From Branchiostoma floridae (taxonomy: Eukaryota; Chordata; Leptocardii; Amphioxiformes; Branchiostomatidae): a stretch of DNA of 64,000 bases. Positions 63,006-64,000 of the stretch are shown piece after piece. The stretch is taken from positions 10,731,482 to 10,795,481 of the forward strand of contig NC_049983.1 of the NCBI RefSeq assembly GCF_000003815.2, in the 5' to 3' direction. A model generated the notes under the pieces. That model was not told the origin of the DNA. It did no database searches and saw nothing but the letters and a program-made list of their open reading frames with translations. Numbering within the stretch: position 1 is the first letter of the stretch; the number at the start of each line of letters is the position of its first letter. Both the position numbers and the translations under genes were made by a program.

Positions 63006-64000
63006 ATTGATGTCGGACTTTTTTGTTGAACGTGTCAAGCGAGGGGAAAGAAGGCTGCGTAGCCCACACGCCCTGTATGATGATGGCCACTAGACTAGAG
63101 TCTTGTGGTTGGACTTCAACTAGTCATAAAGATTTGAATCACGCAGATCTGAATGATGTCCTTTGTTATGTTATGTTTTATGTGTTGAATTTGTAGAATA
63201 TTTCCCATTCAGTGATCCCAACTCACATTGGCATTTGCTTTAGGGACAACCTGAGATGGAAACAGCAATTATATCATTTTTGCCCTTCAAAATTGCGACT
63301 AGAACCATGTCAGTGTAAACTAATCAGTACTGATGCCATGTTGTGGTATATTGTGAATGAAAAGTGTACACTTACATGTATGAAGGATATTGGATGGATT
63401 CAGGGTTAAAACCGAAGTGCTGATACCGAATGTGGAAACTCCTCTCGAAATGGAATGTACTTTTCCTAGTTGATTGGAATTCCATCGCAAACCCATTGCT
63501 CCCGTGGATAGGACGGATGCCTTGCCGGATGTATGCCTTACGGAAGATAAGGCCGCAGAATGGATCAGAAGACGTGCCTTTTATCTGAGAGATAGACACC
63601 AGAATGTATTGAATCAAGGTATTTCCCTCAGCACAGGAGAGTTCCAAGCAAGCGAGGAGACCCATGCCTTACTTTGAAACCCTTACGGTCCAAGGGGATC
63701 TCATTATGCCCATAATAGATTGACATATCTGTTCAGTGTATCTTTAGGGACATACGAACATGCTGCAACAAGTTACTAGCACAGCAGTTGATGCCAAGAT
63801 GGTTTGAATTTTCCTTCTATAGATCGATACCAAGGCAGCCACAGACTGGTACACCCGTCCCCAAGGTTCCGGTGTGTAAATGGTTGGTCGATGTGGCTGA
63901 CATTGAATACTGCTGCATCAACAGGTGTTCGTATTCAAATGAGGTTTCAAACCACGTCTTATGAATGGCAATAGGAATAGAATTCGGTCTAACGCATTGG
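63006..64000. other. 3' flank of the PPxY protein gene, no other gene recognised
   Basis: Probably begins with its 3' UTR; no clear AATAAA close by. A 67-codon frame at 63474-63677 has charged helix-like sequence (EDKAAEWIRRRAFYLRD) but no known domain or convincing splice context. Confidence 0.4.

Noticed and set aside
62539-63090. 183-codon minus-strand ORF, the second longest in the window
   Set aside because: It lies opposite the second exon of the PPxY protein and has no recognisable domain; it is a shadow of GC-rich coding DNA.

Overview
This is eukaryotic, metazoan nuclear DNA. Coding exons are short, have GT/AG boundaries with consistent phases, and sit in AT-rich, repeat-dense introns and spacers. 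The protein matches are chordate-like (a GAT-1 type GABA transporter and METTL21-type methyltransferases). The repeats are tRNA-derived SINEs, a dispersed family beginning near ACCTTCGCC-AAGG, and many short inverted-repeat elements. Together these fit a cephalochordate (amphioxus, Branchiostoma-like) genome. The organism assignment is inference from gene style and repeats. All genes I could support lie on the plus strand.

Layout. (1) 1-11.9 kb is gene-poor spacer with a diverged duplication (about 0.67-1.22 kb), a long fold-back element (3.25-4.08 kb), two tandem duplications and SINE fragments. (2) 11,904-28,403 is a 14-exon SLC6A1/GAT-1-like GABA transporter of about 627 aa. It is complete except for about 61 coding bases (second half of TM10) hidden in a 146-base N gap at 26,331-26,476. 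Its introns carry three sense-strand SINEs, several MITE-like elements and a minisatellite apparently seeded from the exon 9/intron 9 junction. The 3' UTR carries two overlapping perfect palindromes. (3) 31.1-44.1 kb holds three tandem paralogues of a METTL21-type class I (seven-beta-strand) SAM-dependent protein methyltransferase, with the same intron phases (0, 1, 0) in all three. The last intron of the third copy holds a 1.1 kb element with about 30 bp terminal inverted repeats and C/G-tract ends.

(4) 45.4-48.6 kb is the part I find most novel. It is a duplicated cassette of two kinds of small two-helix membrane protein with acidic tails, ordered A1-B1-A2-B2. A1/A2 share the helix hairpin and a YQGF-NDDEEEDT tail motif. 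B1/B2 share an LP-containing hairpin, an acidic tail of very different length and an almost identical C-terminal peptide ending KKVN. I recognise no family for either. (5) 48.6-55.1 kb is spacer with a reverse-strand SINE, a 184 bp (AT)n tract and an AGGTAC-rich hairpin. (6) 55,135-63,005 is a two-exon gene for a two-TM protein with two PPxY motifs (TMEM171-like architecture), with a 7.2 kb intron between them. No further gene is recognisable to the end.

The genes do not form an obvious pathway. The clearest theme is local tandem duplication (methyltransferase triplet, A/B cassette, flanking duplications). Exon boundaries come from reading frames, splice consensus and comparison with family members known to me. 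No search or transcript evidence was available.
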